Shown here piece after piece: positions 14,504-14,555 of a stretch of 14,555 bases of DNA. Both the position numbers and the translations under genes were made by a program. The stretch lies in NCBI GenBank assembly GCA_002348185.1, contig DDYW01000119.1:1-14555 (forward strand). Direction: 5' to 3'. The number at the start of each line of letters is the position of its first letter. The first letter of the stretch is position 1. This DNA comes from Candidatus Hydrogenedentes bacterium UBA2224. Lineage in GTDB: Bacteria; Hydrogenedentota; Hydrogenedentia; Hydrogenedentales; SLHB01. Below the pieces are notes generated by a model. The model was not told the origin of the DNA, ran no database searches, and worked only from the letters and a program-made list of their open reading frames with translations.

Positions 14504-14555
14504 TTGTCCGACACGGTGGCATTGAACCTACGGGGTGAACAGGGCCCTCGCGCGC
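14504..14555 (+). ncRNA. Possible 5' part of a non-coding RNA or long leader (truncated by window end)
   Basis: The sequence downstream of the 14469-14497 promoter is GC-rich and shows no ribosome site with a start codon. It contains TTGAACCTACGGGGTGAAC (14523-14541), in which GAAC and GGTGAAC echo each other. The TTGAACC motif vaguely recalls 6S-type RNAs, but I cannot confirm this from 52 bases. A small RNA is one option; an untranslated leader of a gene beyond the window, for example a PTS component, is the other. Confidence 0.25.

Noticed and set aside
14408..14555. Open frame starting ATG at 14408 behind a G-rich ribosome-like site
   Set aside because: It would run through the terminator at 14447-14470 and the promoter at 14469-14497, and its translation resembles no PTS or other family I know.
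1..14555. CRISPR array, tRNA, rRNA, transposase or phage genes
   Set aside because: No spaced direct repeats, tRNA-like folds or mobile-element proteins were seen on either strand.

Overview
The window is GC-rich bacterial chromosomal DNA with eleven protein-coding genes and short intergenic gaps, none above 300 bases. No rRNA, tRNA, insertion sequence, phage gene or CRISPR array is visible. HPr kinase (hprK) with rapZ, long-form Hpf, a Tat-exported TIM-barrel protein, a very long GH2 enzyme and an NHS-type permease together suggest a Gram-negative environmental lineage of the Planctomycetes / Lentisphaerae / Hydrogenedentes kind. That placement is an inference from gene content only; no taxonomic marker is present.

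Layout. (1) 1-278: a short 9-bp tandem repeat, then a sigma70-like promoter. (2) 279-1616 (+): NHS-family MFS permease, ending at a strong hairpin terminator that lies inside the 3' end of the convergent gene. (3) 1634-2392 (-): six-helix membrane protein of the small multidrug export (COG2426) type. (4) 2393-2524: divergent promoter region. (5) 2525-4447 (+) uvrC, then 1 nt later 4449-5762 (+), a membrane-anchored alpha/beta hydrolase with a histone-H1-like Lys/Ala/Pro tail. (6) 5871-6794 (+): Tat-exported sugar-isomerase-like TIM barrel, convergent with 6874-7746 (-), a DUF89 metal-dependent phosphatase starting at TTG. (7) 7865-8377 (+) DUF456 membrane protein and 8481-11750 (+), a 1089-residue GH2 glycosidase with about 500 extra C-terminal residues. 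(8) 11904-14339 (+): hpf-hprK-rapZ behind its own promoter, closed by a terminator at 14447-14470. A further promoter at 14469-14497 fires out of the window.

How the genes work together. The right end is a regulatory operon: ribosome hibernation (Hpf), phosphorylation of the PTS phosphocarrier HPr (HprK) and RNA-linked control of amino-sugar synthesis (RapZ), probably tying translation and cell-envelope metabolism to nutrient state. The centre holds carbohydrate functions (GH2, TIM barrel, DUF89 phosphatase) without one clear pathway. UvrC is the incision nuclease of nucleotide excision repair; its coupling to a hydrolase with a basic tail is the most unusual protein-level arrangement here. 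The best candidate for something undescribed is the strong promoter just after rapZ, which is followed by sequence with no convincing coding start.
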